In this document: positions 17,626 through 24,145 of the stretch, piece by piece
Layout of the letters: every line of letters starts with the position of its first letter
How positions within the stretch are numbered: position 1 is the first letter of the stretch
NCBI GenBank assembly: GCA_964228555.1
Contig: CAXQZU010000054.1
Location: 1 to 24,145 of the forward strand
DNA: 24,145 nucleotides
From: CAXQZU01 sp964228555
GTDB taxonomy: Bacteria; Planctomycetota; PLA2; JAEUHO01
Direction of reading: 5' to 3'
Position numbers and translations under genes: made by a program
Notes under the pieces: generated by a model
Told to the model about the DNA's origin: nothing
Database searches by the model: none
What the model saw: only the letters and a program-made list of their open reading frames with translations

Positions 17626-17631
17626 TAGCAT
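17626..17631 (+). promoter_or_regulatory. -10-like hexamer TAGCAT of the gene at 17638
   Basis: TAGCAT ends exactly six bases before the GTG at 17638, with no ribosome binding site between. It supports a leaderless transcript for the operon that includes the kinase. Confidence 0.5.
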
Positions 17632-17637
17632 CAGGCC

Positions 17638-19443
17638 GTGGCCCGCCACCCTGCCGCCCGCCTGCGGTCCCTCGCGTGGGCCCTCCCGCGGGCCCTGCTG
17701 CTGTGCGGGCTGGCGCTGCTGGCCGCACCCTCCCGCCCGGCCGGGGCCGACGAGGACCTGTGGCAGCCGGTGCCGCCGTGGGTGTTCTTCCGCGAGCCCG
17801 ACGAGGAGGCCGCGGCCGCGCTCGAGCGCATGGTGGAGAACACCTTCGCCGACCTCAACCTCGTGGTGGAGTCGCGCGAGCGCATGGTGCGGCGCTACGG
17901 CGCCTGGAGCGTGCCGAGGCTGGCCCGGGAGCTCACGCAGGCCATCAACGAGCCCGGCATGATCAACGCCGCGCTGACCGCGGCGGCGCTGCGCATGCAC
18001 CTGGGGCCGGCGCCCGAGCTGGCCCCGCTGGTGCGACCGCTGCTGGCGACCGGGCGCTCGGTGGAGGAGTGGCGACGCTTCTGCGCGCTGCTGGCGCTGG
18101 GCACCTTTGCCGGGCCGGAGGGCGTGGGCCTGCCGCGCCGGCGTGCCGACCCGCTGGTGGCGCACGACCCGGTCGCGGAGGCCCGGCGGCTGCTGGAGGT
18201 CGAGTCGCTCGACCTGCTGCGCGGCGCGCTGCGCGACCAGAGCTGGCCGGTGCGCTGCGCCGCGGCCTTCGCGCGGGCCAAGACCGGCGGCGCGCGCGCT
18301 GCGTCGGTGCTGCGGCAGGAGGGCCCCGTGGCGGACGCGGCCGTCGGCCCGCGCATGGCGGTGCTGCTCTCGCGCGGCTTCCTCGCGGTGGGCGGGGCGC
18401 ACGACCAGGACCTGTTCGTGGAGGGCCTGGCCGACGGCGAGCGCCTCGTGCGCGCGGCGGCGGCGCTGGGGGCCGCGCTGCAGGTGGCCTGCGACCACCC
18501 CCCGGCCTGGGTGGACGCCCCGGGGCGCCTGCTGCGCGCGCGGGCCTCGGCCGCGGCGATGACGGGCAAGGAGGACACCGCCGAGGGTGCCTTCGCGCGG
18601 GGCTGCCTGGCCTGGCGGGCGCGCGATGCGGCGCTGTGGGACGAGCTGCTCACGCAGGCGGTGGCACCTGACGTGGAGGGGCAGGTGGCCGTGGCCGCGG
18701 CGCAGGCGCTGGTGGGCTGCGACGACCCGGCCGCCCGCGCGCGGGCGCTGGCCCAGCTGCGCGAGAACGCGCGCGCGCTGCACCCGGCCGTGCTGGCCTC
18801 GTTCCTCCTGCGCGCGCCCCACGACGGCAGCCTCGCCGGCGTGGAGGCCTGCGAGCCGTGGCTCTCCAACGGGGGCCTCACGCCGCGCGCGGCGCGCGAC
18901 TGGGACCCGCGCTGGCACGCCGTGCTGGGCCTGTGCCGCGGCCTGTGCGATGGCAGCCTGGTGGAGCCGGCGCCCCGTGCGCGCGCCGTGGCCCTGCTCG
19001 AGCAGGCCGTGCGCCGCGGCCTGCACCGCGAGTGCGCCCTGCTGCCCGTGCTGGAGTCCGCGCTGGCGGCGCACGGTCCCGCGCTCGCGGCCGGCCCCGC
19101 CGCGCGCCTGCCGGCCTCCGTGCTGGCGCTGCTGGAGCAGGCCGTGCCCTGCCAGCACGGGCTCGTGGCGCGCGACCTGCCCGCGATGGCGGTGGCGCGG
19201 GCCAACAGCATGGCCTACGTGGGCATCCTGGACCTCGCGGGCCTCAAGCCGCTCGTGGGGCGCGACCCGAAGGATTCCAAGGACCGCGACAAGGACGGCA
19301 CGGCGCGGCGTTTCGTGCAGCGCTTCCTCGAGCCCTGGCCCTACTTCCGCCGCATCGACCTGCTGGAGGAGCGCGGGCGGCGCCCCGCGCCCCAGCTGGC
19401 CTTCGATGACCCCGCCAAGGTGCTGGACCGGGGGCCGCGGTGA
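17638..19443 (+). CDS. Exported alpha-helical protein of unknown function
   Basis: A 601-residue protein not recognised as a named family. An Arg-rich start and the hydrophobic stretch RALLLCGLALLAAPSRPAGA form a signal peptide likely cut before DEDLW. The rest is Ala/Leu/Arg-rich and appears to be many short antiparallel helices, as in HEAT-like or Sel1-like scaffolds, with no catalytic motif that I can see. Near residues 520-580 the sequence changes to a more ordinary mix (NSMAYVGILDLAGLKPLVGR, a Lys/Asp-rich stretch, then EPWPYFRRIDLL). The gene overlaps the kinase by four bases (GTGA at 19440), so translation is probably coupled and the two products may act together at the envelope, for example as a partner of the kinase's outer domain. 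That link is inference. Confidence 0.8.
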   Translation: MARHPAARLRSLAWALPRALLLCGLALLAAPSRPAGADEDLWQPVPPWVFFREPDEEAAAALERMVENTFADLNLVVESRERMVRRYGAWSVPRLARELTQAINEPGMINAALTAAALRMHLGPAPELAPLVRPLLATGRSVEEWRRFCALLALGTFAGPEGVGLPRRRADPLVAHDPVAEARRLLEVESLDLLRGALRDQSWPVRCAAAFARAKTGGARAASVLRQEGPVADAAVGPRMAVLLSRGFLAVGGAHDQDLFVEGLADGERLVRAAAALGAALQVACDHPPAWVDAPGRLLRARASAAAMTGKEDTAEGAFARGCLAWRARDAALWDELLTQAVAPDVEGQVAVAAAQALVGCDDPAARARALAQLRENARALHPAVLASFLLRAPHDGSLAGVEACEPWLSNGGLTPRAARDWDPRWHAVLGLCRGLCDGSLVEPAPRARAVALLEQAVRRGLHRECALLPVLESALAAHGPALAAGPAARLPASVLALLEQAVPCQHGLVARDLPAMAVARANSMAYVGILDLAGLKPLVGRDPKDSKDRDKDGTARRFVQRFLEPWPYFRRIDLLEERGRRPAPQLAFDDPAKVLDRGPR

Positions 19444-22400
19444 GCAGCAGCAGCGACGACTTCCTGTTCGCGCAGCAGGCGCAGGCGCTGGGCTACGTGA
19501 GCGAGGCGCAGGTCGAGGAGGCCTTCCGCCTGCAGGGCATCCTGGGCAAGGACCTGGGCATCGAGGAGCGCATCGAGGGCATCCTGCGCAAGCGCGGCTG
19601 GCTCGACGAGGAGCAGTGCGCGCGCGTGCGCGCGCGCATCGACCCCTCGGGCGGCAGCGCCGAGATCCCCGGCTACCGGCTGCTGCAGAAGGTGGGCCGC
19701 GGGGCCATGGGCACGGTCTACAAGGGGCTTCACCTGGGCCTGCAGCGCGAGGTGGCCATCAAGGTCCTGCACCAGGACCTTGCCACCGACAGCACCCAGG
19801 TGGCGCGGCTCCAGGCCGAGGCGCGCCTGCTGGCCAGCCTCGACCACCCCAACATCGTGCGTGCGCTCGACGCCGGCGAGAGCCACGGCTTCCCGTACAT
19901 CGTGACCGAGTACGTGGAGGGCGAGTCGCTGCGCGATCGCCTGGCGCGCAGCGGCCCGCTGCCCGAGCTGGAGGCCTTGCGCATCGCGCGCGCGCTGGCC
20001 GACGCGCTGGAGAAGGCGCGCCGCATGGGCGTGGTGCACCGTGACGTGAAGCCGGGCAACGTGCTGCTGACCCGGCAGGGCGAGCCCAAGCTGATGGACC
20101 TGGGCCTGGCCAAGGGGCCGGTGGACACGGGCATCACCCAGCAGGGCGCCACGGTGGGCACCCCGCAGTACATCTCGCCCGAGCAGGCCCAGGACCCGCG
20201 CAAGGCCGACACGCGCAGCGACATCTACAGCCTGGGTGCCACGCTCTATGCGCTGGTCACGGGCAGGCCTCCCTTCGAGGGCAGCACGCTGGCCGAGGTC
20301 ATCGCCAAGGTGCTCTACGAGACGCCCACGCCGCCGCGCGTGCTCAACCCGGCGGTGAGCGCCGAGACGGCCTACCTCATCGAGCGCATGATGCTGAAGG
20401 ATCCCAGCCTGCGCTATGCCGTGCCGGCGCAGGCCGTGGCCGCCATCGACGCCATCCTCGCCGGCCGCAGCATCGTGCCCGCCGGCTTCCGCGGCAGCTG
20501 GGAGGGCTACCTGCTCCGGCAGCGGGTGAGGCGCTGGGCCGTGCGGGGCGCCGTGGGCCTCGTGGCCAGCGTGGCGCTGGTGCTGGGCGGCCTCGCCTGG
20601 CAGGAGCAGCGCGCGGCCGGCGAGCGCCGCGTGCAGGCCGAGGCCCAGGTGGATGCGTTGCTGCCGGCGCTGGCGTGGGGCCGCGACGACACGCGCGCCA
20701 GCGTGGAGGCCAAGCTGGCCCGGGCCCGCACGCTGCAAGCCGAGGTGGGCGACCTTGCCTTCCCCGGGGGGGCGCGCCTGGCGGCGGCGGAGCGCGAGCT
20801 GGCCGTGCTGGAGGCTTGCCAGGACCGCTGGTACGCGCTGCTGGGCGGGCCCGGCGAGCCGCCGCCCGCCGATGGCGGGCCCGTGGTGGCCGCGCTGGTG
20901 GGCGCGGGCAACTGGCGTGCGGCCTACGCTCGCGTGGAGGGCTTCGCGCGCGAGGTGGCGCCGGCCTCGCCGGCGCATCCGGTGGCGGCGGAGCTCGACG
21001 ACCAGCGCCTCGCGTTGCGCATGGCCAGCCGTGAGGCCTGGGACGCGCTGGAGCGTTCGGCCCGCGAGGTGCGGCCGGCCACGCTGGGCGCGTGGGTGGA
21101 GCACTGGGCGAGGCTGGCGCAGGCGGCGCAGCAGGGCTTCATCGAGGAACGCGAGGTGCGCGAGGGCATCGCGCGTGCGCTGCGCCTGCACGAGCAGGCG
21201 CGCGCCGTGGAGGCCGCCGTGCTCGAGCACGAGGCCGCCTTCGATGCGGCCTCGCGGGATCTGCGCTTGCGCGGCGATGCGGGCGGGCGCCTGCTGGCCG
21301 AGGAGCTGCCCGCTGCCCAGCGCGAGCTGGAGGCGCGGGTCGTGCAGGCGTGGCCGGGCGACCTGCAGGACTGGACCCCGCGCGCGCAGCTGCTGGGCGA
21401 GCGCGGGCTGGTGCGGATGCGCATGGACATGCTGGCCGCGCGCGTGCAGGGCCAGGTGCAGGCGTGGGCGGGGCAGGGCCTGGCGCAGGCGGCCCAGCTG
21501 GAGCGCGACGGCCAGCTCGCTGCAGCCGACGAGGCGCTGGCGGCGCTGGAGGCCCGGCTGGAGCGCCTGGGCGCTCCGGCGCTGCAGGCGCGTGCGCGCG
21601 CGGCGCGCGAGGGGGTGCGCACGCGGCTGGCCAGCGTGCAGGCCGTGCAGCAGGCAGCGCTCGACGGCGTCGTGGACCGCGTGCTGGAGGCGCTGGCGCA
21701 GCTGGACGCCGGCACGCTGGCCCGGCTCTCGGGCCTGGCCCGTCCCGACGAGGCCGCCGTGCAAGCCCTGGGCACGCGCGCCGCCGAGGTGCAGGCGCTG
21801 GAGTCCCTGCTGGAGCCCGCGGCCCGGCTGCAGGCACGGGCCATCGAGACGCTGGCTGCGATGCACTCGGCCCGCAAGCGCCTGCTGCCGCGCCTGCGCT
21901 CGGGCGCGACCGTGGATCGACCCTGGACCTTGCTGTCGGTGGACGTCGGCGGCCTCTCCTTCGAGGTGGGCGGCGGGGGCGGCACGCCGCGCGAGGCCCG
22001 GCGCGTGTCGCTGCACGACCTCGCGCCCGCCCAGGTGGTGGGCCTGGCGCGCGAGGGCCCCGTGCCCGCAGCCGACCGGCTCGCGCTGGCGCTGGGCGCG
22101 CTCGCCCTGCTGCCGACGGGCGGCGAGGGCGTGGAGACGGCGGCGTGGGAGGCGCTCGAGGCGAGCGAGGCGGCGCTGCGCGCGCTGGAGGAGGCCCAAG
22201 CCCCCGCGCTGCTGGTGGCACGCGTGCGCGCCTTGCGCGACGCGCACGAACGCGTGGTGCGCAGCGCCGAGGCCACGGCCGCGGGCTACCACGAGAATGG
22301 CCGCATCTATGCCAGCCAGCGCAAGCTCTCGTCGGCCTGGTACTACCTCTCGCAGCTGCTGGGCGATGCGCGCCTGCGGGCCACGCGCTACGTGCGCGAG

Positions 22401-23378
22401 CGCGAGGCGGAGATCCGCGGGCTGCTGCGCGTCATCGACGGGCAGATCGAGGCGGGCAGCGTGGAGCGCATGCTGCCGGGCGTGCGTGCGCGCGGCCTCG
22501 GGGGCGATCGCTGGGAGATCACCTACGACTTCGACACGGACCTGCAGCTGGGCCTGCAGCACTGGTCGGCGGGGCAGGCGGTGCTGGAGCCCCAGCCCGG
22601 CGGCCAGGTCACGCCCGATCCCTTGCGTCCGCAGCAGCGGCTGCACCTGCTGCGGGGCTTCGACGCTCCCGCGCGCGACCTGCCGCTGGCCTGGCCGTCG
22701 ATCTTCGACCCCGCCGAGCCCATCAGCGTGGAGTTCGACGCCTTCGCCGCGCCCACGCCCTACCTGCTGGCGGTGGACATCGACGGCGCCAAGGTGGCCG
22801 TGCTGGGCCTGGACCCGCGCTGGATGCCGCCCGCGGCGCGCACGCCGGCCACGCCCCTGCTGGAAGGCGAGCGACGGCTGCCCGCCGTGGATCCCTTCGG
22901 GCGCGGCCGCGGCGTGGCCTTCCACGACGGCGTGGACTTCGGCGACCCGCCCGCCTGGCGGCGTCCCGACGGCAGCAGCGCCTGGCCGCAGGCGGGGCGC
23001 GGGCCGGCCCTGCCTGCCGAGGCGCCCGCGCCCGTGGCCACGGGCGAGCTCTTCGCCTTCCCCCCGGCGGGTGCGCAGGGCCCGGACCGGGTCCGGGTGC
23101 GCGTGCTGCGCGAGTGGCGGCGGCTGAGCCTGTTCGTGGACGGGCGCCTCGTGGCCAGCGAGGAGCGCAGCGAGTGGGAACGCCGCGGCACGGGCAGCGA
23201 GCGCCAGCCCGGCATGCGCCAGGGCTCGGGCGCCATCCGCCTGCTCACCTACACCCCGCTGGCCATCGACAACCTCGTGCTGGCCGGCACGGTGCGGCGT
23301 GGATGGCTGGAGGCGCAGCGGGCCAAGGTGAAGGCCGAGGCCGCGCCGCCGCCGATGGAGCCCGAGGAGGGGCGCTAG
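19440..23378 (+). CDS. Transmembrane Ser/Thr protein kinase with lectin-like C-terminus
   Basis: A 1312-residue Hanks-type kinase. Residues 1-65 form a helical domain (DDFLFAQQAQALGYVSEAQVEE) seen before kinase domains in planctomycete-like proteins. The kinase spans about 75-345: glycine loop GRGAMGTVY, catalytic Lys108 in VAIKVL, HRDVKPGN with Asp202, and Asp220 in MDLG, which replaces the usual DFG, then GTPQYISPEQ. One membrane helix lies at about 365-388. The outer part, residues about 390-1000, is Ala/Glu/Arg-rich and probably long coiled coil. The last 300 residues are beta-rich, resembling LamG-like or concanavalin domains (RLSLFVDGRLVAS, AIDNLVLAG). Catalytic residues are intact, so activity is expected; the outer domain probably senses a carbohydrate or protein ligand. 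The start GTG overlaps the upstream gene. Confidence 0.92.
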   Translation: MSSSSDDFLFAQQAQALGYVSEAQVEEAFRLQGILGKDLGIEERIEGILRKRGWLDEEQCARVRARIDPSGGSAEIPGYRLLQKVGRGAMGTVYKGLHLGLQREVAIKVLHQDLATDSTQVARLQAEARLLASLDHPNIVRALDAGESHGFPYIVTEYVEGESLRDRLARSGPLPELEALRIARALADALEKARRMGVVHRDVKPGNVLLTRQGEPKLMDLGLAKGPVDTGITQQGATVGTPQYISPEQAQDPRKADTRSDIYSLGATLYALVTGRPPFEGSTLAEVIAKVLYETPTPPRVLNPAVSAETAYLIERMMLKDPSLRYAVPAQAVAAIDAILAGRSIVPAGFRGSWEGYLLRQRVRRWAVRGAVGLVASVALVLGGLAWQEQRAAGERRVQAEAQVDALLPALAWGRDDTRASVEAKLARARTLQAEVGDLAFPGGARLAAAERELAVLEACQDRWYALLGGPGEPPPADGGPVVAALVGAGNWRAAYARVEGFAREVAPASPAHPVAAELDDQRLALRMASREAWDALERSAREVRPATLGAWVEHWARLAQAAQQGFIEEREVREGIARALRLHEQARAVEAAVLEHEAAFDAASRDLRLRGDAGGRLLAEELPAAQRELEARVVQAWPGDLQDWTPRAQLLGERGLVRMRMDMLAARVQGQVQAWAGQGLAQAAQLERDGQLAAADEALAALEARLERLGAPALQARARAAREGVRTRLASVQAVQQAALDGVVDRVLEALAQLDAGTLARLSGLARPDEAAVQALGTRAAEVQALESLLEPAARLQARAIETLAAMHSARKRLLPRLRSGATVDRPWTLLSVDVGGLSFEVGGGGGTPREARRVSLHDLAPAQVVGLAREGPVPAADRLALALGALALLPTGGEGVETAAWEALEASEAALRALEEAQAPALLVARVRALRDAHERVVRSAEATAAGYHENGRIYASQRKLSSAWYYLSQLLGDARLRATRYVREREAEIRGLLRVIDGQIEAGSVERMLPGVRARGLGGDRWEITYDFDTDLQLGLQHWSAGQAVLEPQPGGQVTPDPLRPQQRLHLLRGFDAPARDLPLAWPSIFDPAEPISVEFDAFAAPTPYLLAVDIDGAKVAVLGLDPRWMPPAARTPATPLLEGERRLPAVDPFGRGRGVAFHDGVDFGDPPAWRRPDGSSAWPQAGRGPALPAEAPAPVATGELFAFPPAGAQGPDRVRVRVLREWRRLSLFVDGRLVASEERSEWERRGTGSERQPGMRQGSGAIRLLTYTPLAIDNLVLAGTVRRGWLEAQRAKVKAEAAPPPMEPEEGR

Positions 23379-23422
23379 GTCCCTGCGCGACGGGCCGGGC
23401 CCGCACGCCGCGCGCGGGCACC

Positions 23423-23428
23423 TAGGAT
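23423..23428 (+). promoter_or_regulatory. -10-like hexamer TAGGAT of the FHA gene
   Basis: TAGGAT lies about 45 bases after the kinase stop and about 47 before the ATG at 23475. Transcription starting about seven bases on would give a leader of about 40 bases carrying the ribosome binding site at 23464. The ATG formed at 23427 lies inside this hexamer and is not a likely start. Confidence 0.45.
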
Positions 23429-23463
23429 GGGGCAGGCGAGCGCCACGCGGCGCCGCCGTCACC

Positions 23464-23468
23464 GGGAG
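23464..23468 (+). promoter_or_regulatory. Ribosome binding site of the FHA gene
   Basis: GGGAG lies six bases before the ATG at 23475 and decides the start against the upstream in-frame ATG at 23427, whose extension is an Arg-rich stretch. Confidence 0.65.
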
Positions 23469-23474
23469 CACGCC

Positions 23475-23900
23475 ATGGATGTCCACGCCTCGTCGCCTGC
23501 GGGCAGCCCGGCTGCGTGGTCCGTGCTGGTGCGCGCACGCGACGCCCGGCTGCAGGGCGAGACCGTCACGCTGGTGCTGGGCGGCCGCCTGGTGCTGGGT
23601 CGCAGCAAGGCCTGCGGCTGGTCCCTCAAGCGCACGCTGCCGTACTTGCAGGCCGACGAGGCCGGGCGCCAGCGCCTGCGCAGCGATCCCGCCTTCGCGG
23701 CCGTCAGCCGCCGCCATTGCCGCATCGCGTACCTGGCGCCCGACATGCTGGAGGTGGAGAACCTCTCGCGCAACGGCACGTGGGTGGACGGCCTGCGCGT
23801 GGAACGCTTGCTGGTGACGGACCTGCGCGCACGCCCGCACACCCTGCAGCTGGGTCCCGAGGGCCCCCTGCTGGAGGCGGTGGCGGTCCCGGGCGCCTAG
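23475..23900 (+). CDS. Small FHA-domain protein
   Basis: A 141-residue cytoplasmic protein that is essentially one forkhead-associated domain, expected to bind phosphothreonine peptides. Motifs in order are LVLGRSK, SRRHCRIAYL and VENLSRNGTWVDG, which supply the conserved Gly-Arg, Ser-x-x-His and Asn-Gly residues. The distance from the Gly-Arg to the Ser-x-x-His is about 35 residues, longer than usual, because of a charged insertion (about YLQADEAGRQRLRSDPAFAA). It follows a Ser/Thr kinase by about 100 bases and may read the kinase's phosphorylation, although it appears to have its own promoter. Confidence 0.87.
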   Translation: MDVHASSPAGSPAAWSVLVRARDARLQGETVTLVLGGRLVLGRSKACGWSLKRTLPYLQADEAGRQRLRSDPAFAAVSRRHCRIAYLAPDMLEVENLSRNGTWVDGLRVERLLVTDLRARPHTLQLGPEGPLLEAVAVPGA

Positions 23901-23941
23901 GCCTTCCCGGGGCCCGGGCTGGCCCGCTGCCCCCCGTGCGC

Positions 23942-23947
23942 TAGACT
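23942..23947 (+). promoter_or_regulatory. -10-like hexamer TAGACT of the gene at 23954
   Basis: TAGACT ends exactly six bases before the ATG at 23954, with no purine-rich site between. This is another candidate leaderless start. Confidence 0.5.
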
Positions 23948-23953
23948 ACCCGC

Positions 23954-24145
23954 ATGATGTCGCGCCTGTGCTCCCTCCGATGGCTGGCCGTCGCGGCGGC
24001 CCTGCTTGCTGCGCTGGCCCTGGATGCGCACGCTCGTGGCGGCGGCGGCGGCGGCGGCGGCGGCTCCTTCAATCCCAACCCGTTTCGCTCCCAAATGGAG
24101 GCATCGGGCACGCTTTGGGCCGCAATGGCCGGGACGGCGGCCGGC
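23954..24145 (+). CDS. Secreted protein with glycine tract, 3' partial
   Basis: The frame begins with two ATG codons and is open to the end of the window (64 codons), so the protein continues beyond. Residues 1-27 form a signal peptide (Arg then WLAVAAALLAALALDAHA), followed by Arg and a run of nine glycines, then SFNPNPFRSQMEASGTLW. The segment after the glycines is clearly less GC-rich than the rest of the window. I do not recognise the family; too little of the protein is present. It was chosen because the hexamer at 23942 and the signal peptide agree on this start. Confidence 0.6.
   Translation, partial: MMSRLCSLRWLAVAAALLAALALDAHARGGGGGGGGGSFNPNPFRSQMEASGTLWAAMAGTAAG
24038..24064 (+). 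repeat. (GGC)9 trinucleotide tract
   Basis: Nine uninterrupted GGC codons encode a glycine linker directly after the predicted signal peptide of the last gene. Such a pure tract is prone to gain or loss of units without breaking the frame. Confidence 0.85.

Noticed and set aside
19341..23840. A 1499-codon open frame on the minus strand opposite the kinase
   Set aside because: Its product is a His/Gln/Arg/Ala-rich sequence with no motifs, as expected of the antisense of very GC-rich coding DNA; the plus strand carries clear kinase motifs.
23901..23940. GC-rich short inverted repeats after the FHA gene as a terminator
   Set aside because: Stems are only about five bases, with no T-run, and such repeats are common by chance at this GC content.

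Overview
The window is very GC-rich bacterial DNA (by eye above 70% GC), almost entirely coding, with no gap between genes longer than about 200 bases. No tRNA, rRNA, CRISPR array or insertion sequence is visible. The gene content suggests an aerobic or microaerobic Gram-negative-type bacterium: a cbb3 oxidase, an LPS heptosyltransferase, and large Ser/Thr kinases and FHA proteins next to exported helical-repeat proteins. The multi-haem cytochromes, kinase architecture and W-x-x-x-E-E-K repeats resemble high-GC Planctomycetota. Myxococcota cannot be excluded from sequence alone. The taxonomic call is inference.

Region 1 (1-11636, all + strand) is a respiratory block. It holds a pentahaem c-type cytochrome (5' end outside the window), two tandem paralogous cupredoxin-like proteins (one TM-anchored, one a predicted lipoprotein), CcoN, a CcoO-CcoP fusion, a SafE/UreH-like membrane protein, the copper P-type ATPase CcoI, CcoS, and a 62-residue protein resembling the N-terminal membrane anchor of CcoP/FixP. 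The cbb3 oxidase is therefore repartitioned: the dihaem part of CcoP is fused to CcoO, while its membrane anchor appears to be a separate small gene. The pentahaem and cupredoxin proteins are plausible electron carriers to the oxidase.

Region 2 (11658-13828) holds a waaF-type heptosyltransferase (+) and a ParA-like ATPase with a MerR-like N-terminus (-). They converge with overlapping stop codons inside an inverted repeat.

Region 3 (14024-24145, + strand) is a signalling and envelope block. It holds an FHA-GAF-sigma54 activator, an exported degenerate peptidase-like protein, an exported alpha-helical protein overlapping a 1312-residue transmembrane Ser/Thr kinase with a lectin-like C-terminus, a small FHA protein, and the start of a secreted glycine-tract protein.

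The most striking cross-cutting signal is a recurrent TANNNT (mostly TAG-N-A/C-T) hexamer. In four cases it lies exactly six bases before an ATG or GTG start codon (ccoS, 16023, 17638, 23954), which is the geometry of leaderless transcription. In three further places it lies upstream of a leadered start.
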